A stretch of 64,000 nucleotides of DNA from Acidipila sp. EB88 (GTDB taxonomy: Bacteria > Acidobacteriota > Terriglobia > Terriglobales > Acidobacteriaceae), in the NCBI RefSeq assembly GCF_003858395.1, contig NZ_QWEV01000005.1:2976001-3040000 (forward strand), in the 5' to 3' direction. This document shows positions 60,908 through 64,000 of the stretch, one piece after another. The position numbers were made by a program, and so were the translations under genes. The notes beneath the pieces are model-generated. The model saw only the letters and a program-made list of their open reading frames with translations, had not been told where the DNA came from and ran no database searches. Each line of letters begins with the position of its first letter. Within the stretch, counting starts at the first letter, position 1.

Positions 60908-62221
60908 CTACGCAACAGCCTCGGCCTCAGCGTCATACTGGAGCCGTCCCGGCATATGCCACCATCCTGGTTGCGATTGGCTGCCGCTGCGTGGCGGCAG
61001 TTCTCCGGACGCGCACTGGCGAATGAACTCGGCCAGTGCACTCGGTTGAGGCGAACCGCTACGTATGTCGAAGGCGCCCGCCTCGTAGTGACCATTCGCC
61101 CTCGTGACCAGCGCATCCCAGTAGTAGGACCCGAGCAGGGCCCAGAAAGTGATGGCTTCGCACGCGACGCCGGCCTTCCTTACCTGCTGCGCTGCCTGCC
61201 ATGCTCCCTGCGACCAGCGAATCTGTTCTTCCACCCGGTCGCCGAGATGCACTTCCGTGATCGCAACCGGAACGTTGTAACGGCTGGCCGCTTCCATCAG
61301 GATGGCCTCATACCCCTGGATACCTTCGGCGCGTGCCCGCACCGCTTCCACATCGGCAAAGTTGCCTTCGGCCGATCTGCAGTGATCTGGATACATCTCC
61401 AACCGGTGGTCCAGGAAGCGGTCACTGGTGACGTAGTAGTTGATGCCTGCGACCTGCGGAGGGCACGGGTGATCGCGGAACCAGAGAATCTCGTGCTCGC
61501 TGATGCCATTGACCCGCAGGTAAGAGAACAACGGGTGCAGGGTATCGACCGTACCGCAGAGCAGGTCGAACGGGAGCCACCGCCGCTGGTTCATCAACTC
61601 GGCAGTGCTGGCAAGCGGCGCCGTCGACCATATACGGCCCAAATCTTCTGTCTGGATCAATTCCGCGTCCGATCGTACCGCACGGATGGCCTGCATGCTC
61701 AGCACGACAGCCTTGGTCTGGCAGATCAGCGCTCGCAGGTAGCCGGATGTAGACTGCAGATGCGGATACCACAAGCCGTATAGGCAAGAGAACCGAGCAG
61801 TGGTATTCGGTTCGTTGACCGGCGTGTATGCCGACATCCATGGATAGCGGGCGGCCACTTTTCCGGCGTAGCTGGCAAGCTTCTCCGGAAACTCGGGATC
61901 AAGAAAGCTGGTGCCCGGCGGCCCGCTGCCATGATGAAGCAGGCCGGCGATCGGGCGCATGCCGAGTGCGCGTACGCAGTCGAGATACCCGTCCATCTCC
62001 TGCAGACTCGCCTCGCTTTCGTATCGATCCCAGAGCACACCGCAACGAAGGGAACGGATACCGAGCTCTGCAAACAATGCGAGGTCCTGCTCGCGCCCGC
62101 GATGCCCGGACAACGCCGCTTGATCAAAGTAATGATCGCCGACCCGGTTCAACGTGTACTCTGCACCGCCCCATACTTCCAGGGGCTTGAGGGTCGGTGT
62201 ACCTGCCAGCGCGCTCGGCAC
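60908..62221 (-). CDS. GH1-like glycosidase of polysaccharide cluster
   Basis: About 437 residues from GTG 62221, which lies 4 nt after the glf stop; the longer frame to 62293 would run inside glf. The core starts EVWGGAEYTLNRVGD, followed by FAELGIRSLRCGVLWDRYE, then TPVNEPNTTARF with the acid/base Glu. AGINYYVTSDRFLDHR follows, and VAITEVHLGDR carries the candidate nucleophile Glu. The C-terminus FWALLGSYYWDALVTRANGHYEAGAFD is a GH1 closing region. In related bacteria this domain is also found fused to an RmlD-type sugar reductase; here it stands alone. Activity and substrate are not established. Its place after glf suggests work on a surface or storage glycan. No signal peptide. Confidence 0.75.
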   Translation of the reverse strand: MPSALAGTPTLKPLEVWGGAEYTLNRVGDHYFDQAALSGHRGREQDLALFAELGIRSLRCGVLWDRYESEASLQEMDGYLDCVRALGMRPIAGLLHHGSGPPGTSFLDPEFPEKLASYAGKVAARYPWMSAYTPVNEPNTTARFSCLYGLWYPHLQSTSGYLRALICQTKAVVLSMQAIRAVRSDAELIQTEDLGRIWSTAPLASTAELMNQRRWLPFDLLCGTVDTLHPLFSYLRVNGISEHEILWFRDHPCPPQVAGINYYVTSDRFLDHRLEMYPDHCRSAEGNFADVEAVRARAEGIQGYEAILMEAASRYNVPVAITEVHLGDRVEEQIRWSQGAWQAAQQVRKAGVACEAITFWALLGSYYWDALVTRANGHYEAGAFDIRSGSPQPSALAEFIRQCASGELPPRSGSQSQPGWWHMPGRLQYDAEAEAVA

Positions 62222-62225
62222 CCCG

Positions 62226-63428
62226 CTAGGCCGCTCTGCCCGCGCCCGGAGGCGACGGCAGATCGCTCTCCGCGATCGCTGATTCGGTCCCAACCGAGGT
62301 CACATTGCGCGACATCGCGAAGGACCCTACCTCGTCAAACCGATCCTGAATCTTGGCAAACAACGCGAGTGCCTGCGCGACGACCTGGTCCATGTTGTAG
62401 TACTTGTAGGTCGCCAGCCTTCCGGCGAAGTGCACGTTTGGGAGTGCCTCGGCGAGTGCTTTGTACTGCGCGTACATGTGCGCATTTTGTGGTTGAGGCA
62501 CTGGATAGTACGGATCCCCTTCGCTGGTCGGGTATTCATACACGATGCTGGTTTTATTGTGTTCCTGGCCGGTGAGGTACTTGAACTCCGTAACCCGGGT
62601 GTAGGCATGCTCATTCGGATAGTTCACGACGGCCGCCGGCTGAAAGGTTTTGCAGTCGTGTGTCTGGTGTTCGAAGCGCAATGACCGGTAGGGAAGACGG
62701 CCGTAACAATAATCAAAATACTCGTCGATAGGGCCGGTGAAGATGAGGGTTCGGAATGAGATCTCTTCCTGGATGTCGGAGTAGTTAGTGTTGAGCATTA
62801 CGTGGATGTTTGGGTGATCCAGCATGCGCTCAAACATGCGCGTGTAGCCGTGCAGGGGCATTGACTGATACTGATCTGTGAAGTAACGATCATCCCGATT
62901 GCTGCGGATCGGCACACGTGCTGTGACTGAGGCGTCCAACTCGGACGGGTCGAGGCCCCATTGCTTTCTCGTGTAGTTGCGAAAGAACTTGGTGTAAAGT
63001 TCCCGGCCCACGCGGCTGACCACGACATCTTCCGAGGTCACGATTGCCCCGCGTGGCTCGGCGACCGACGCAAGAAATGCCTCGACGTCATTGCACGTGA
63101 GGTTCATGCCGTAGAGCTGGTTCAGCGTGTCTACGTTGATAGGCATCGGCACAAGCTTTCCGTCGACACTTGCCTGCACGCGGTGCTCGTAGGGCCGCCA
63201 CGCGGTGAACCTGGAGAGATAGTCGAACACCTTTGCTGCGTTGGTATGGAAGATATGGGGTCCGTACTTGTGAACCAGGAGGCCATCCTCGTTGTAGTAG
63301 TCGTAAGCATTGCCAGCGATATGCGGACGCTTCTCAAGGATAAGAACGCGAGCATCCAGCTGTGTAGCAAGCCGCTCAGCGAGAACGCTCCCGGCAAATC
63401 CCGCCCCTACTATTGCGAAGTCAAACAT
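62226..63428 (-). CDS. glf: UDP-galactopyranose mutase
   Basis: 400 residues from ATG 63428 with AGGAGG 9 nt upstream. The FAD motif is IVGAGFAGSVLAERLA, followed by LILEKRPHIAGNAYDYY with the typical YNEDGLLVHKYGPHIFHTN. VYEYPTSEGDPYYPVPQPQN carries the nucleotide-sugar-binding part, and FAGRLATYKYYNMDQVVAQAL is the C-terminal FAD site. Glf converts UDP-galactopyranose to UDP-galactofuranose, feeding cell-surface glycans. Length is normal (about 370-400) with a slightly extended tail. It sits between a glycosyltransferase (24 bp upstream) and the GH1-like gene (4 bp), so one operon is likely. Confidence 0.96.
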   Translation of the reverse strand: MFDFAIVGAGFAGSVLAERLATQLDARVLILEKRPHIAGNAYDYYNEDGLLVHKYGPHIFHTNAAKVFDYLSRFTAWRPYEHRVQASVDGKLVPMPINVDTLNQLYGMNLTCNDVEAFLASVAEPRGAIVTSEDVVVSRVGRELYTKFFRNYTRKQWGLDPSELDASVTARVPIRSNRDDRYFTDQYQSMPLHGYTRMFERMLDHPNIHVMLNTNYSDIQEEISFRTLIFTGPIDEYFDYCYGRLPYRSLRFEHQTHDCKTFQPAAVVNYPNEHAYTRVTEFKYLTGQEHNKTSIVYEYPTSEGDPYYPVPQPQNAHMYAQYKALAEALPNVHFAGRLATYKYYNMDQVVAQALALFAKIQDRFDEVGSFAMSRNVTSVGTESAIAESDLPSPPGAGRAA

Positions 63429-63452
63429 CGGCCAGCCTCCTGTTGTAATTTC

Positions 63453-64000
63453 TTAGTTGTTCTTTGCTGCTATGTTCGAGACTTCATTCCACATCTCGGC
63501 GAACGTGCGATCCCATGAAGTGTGGCTTAGGAAATCATCCACGTCTGACAGCCAGCCTTCGCGTGGCCGGTCGAGTGCATGCTGGATCGCGGTGCAGAAC
63601 TCTTCTGCCGTGCCCGCGATGTGCGATAGCCCCAGTCTTCCGTATGGCTCCACCACATCGCGGATCGGGGTGGAGATGACGGGCTTTCCCGCTGCAAGAT
63701 ACTCGGGCGTTTTGGTGGGGCTGATAAAACGCGTCGAGGCATTCTGCGCGAAGGGCAACATGGCGACGTCCCAGTGTGCCAGATACGTGGGTAACTCTTT
63801 GTATGATTTCTGGCCGAGGTAGTGAATGTTGGACGCCTGTGGCAAAGAGTCGTGTCGTATTTTGACAACCGGCCCGATCAGAACGAAATGCCACGCGCTG
63901 TTGCAAGCGGCGATGCTTTGCAGCAACTCGCAATCAAGCCTTTCATCGAGCACACCGAAGAACCCGATGCGAGGATGAGGGATCTCCTGTTGATCCACGG
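63453..64000 (-). CDS. Glycosyltransferase, C-terminal part (5' end beyond window)
   Basis: The frame is open to the right edge, so only about the last 182 residues are present. The visible part is a GT-B fold C-terminal domain: IGFFGVLDERLDCELL, HFVLIGPV, IHYLGQKSYKELPTYLAHWDVAMLPFAQN and the donor-binding segment SPTKTPEYLAAGKPVISTPIRDVVEPYG. This is typical of sugar transferases in surface-polysaccharide clusters. The Glf start lies 24 bp downstream, so it may add galactofuranose or a neighbouring sugar (inference). The acceptor domain is not in the window. Confidence 0.85.
   Translation of the reverse strand, partial: VDQQEIPHPRIGFFGVLDERLDCELLQSIAACNSAWHFVLIGPVVKIRHDSLPQASNIHYLGQKSYKELPTYLAHWDVAMLPFAQNASTRFISPTKTPEYLAAGKPVISTPIRDVVEPYGRLGLSHIAGTAEEFCTAIQHALDRPREGWLSDVDDFLSHTSWDRTFAEMWNEVSNIAAKNN

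Overview
The window looks like a chromosomal segment from an Acidobacteriota member, probably class Terriglobia, family Acidobacteriaceae. This is an inference from gene content. It is GC-rich with dense short intergenic gaps. It has four very large Oar/TonB-type outer-membrane proteins that begin with a carboxypeptidase-regulatory-like domain (about 14.1 kb, 22 % of the window). It also has a ToxR-like membrane regulator of the kind common in acidobacteria, a VWFA-related protein, a DUF4097 protein and a futalosine-pathway menaquinone gene. I see no insertion sequence, prophage, CRISPR array or rRNA.

Layout. 1-5.9 kb: a secreted GH106-like alpha-L-rhamnosidase (cut by the window edge) behind an Oar-type receptor, with a divergent ToxR-like regulator; the 359-bp divergent region holds two perfect inverted repeats. 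6.5-10 kb: a second Oar-type receptor. 10.4-17.9 kb: tRNA-Gly(CCC), a YtxH protein, and on the minus strand clpC, a frameshifted lolD, lolC and a secreted beta-propeller protein. 18-24.4 kb: zinc alcohol dehydrogenase, SpoIVB/S55-type protein, VWFA-related protein, Nudix hydrolase plus SDR, DUF4149 membrane protein. 24.7-31.7 kb: third Oar-type receptor, uvrB, a HAD phosphatase, and a DUF4097 repeat protein. 31.9-38.3 kb: CNNM/CorC protein, OppB-like and OppC-like permeases on opposite strands around a YfcE-like phosphoesterase, mqnD, bioY. 38.3-44.3 kb: phosphohexomutase, ftsB, a CAP protein, a frameshifted Fe-S photolyase and an FAD oxidoreductase.

44.3-50.4 kb: tRNA-Asn(GTT), a terminator, and a minus-strand cassette of a fourth Oar-type receptor followed by two Tat-exported ferritin-like proteins, one predicted to be lipidated. 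I judge this the most interesting candidate system. 50.9-54.2 kb: FUSC-like membrane protein, amidohydrolase, Bcr/CflA-type MFS exporter. 54.3-57.6 kb: a nickel-pincer cofactor cluster (NicO-type nickel permease, LarE, LarC with a histidine-rich insert) without larA or larB in view. 57.7-64 kb: a Tat-signal aldo/keto reductase, a GH2 enzyme, and converging on them a surface-polysaccharide operon (glycosyltransferase, UDP-galactopyranose mutase, GH1-like protein) that runs off the right edge.

Two otherwise intact genes (lolD and the photolyase) each lack exactly one G in a G-run directly followed by AGAAC. This is either a shared mutational or sequencing artefact, or real gene decay. Start codons were moved inside several long open frames where a ribosome-binding site and family homology agree.
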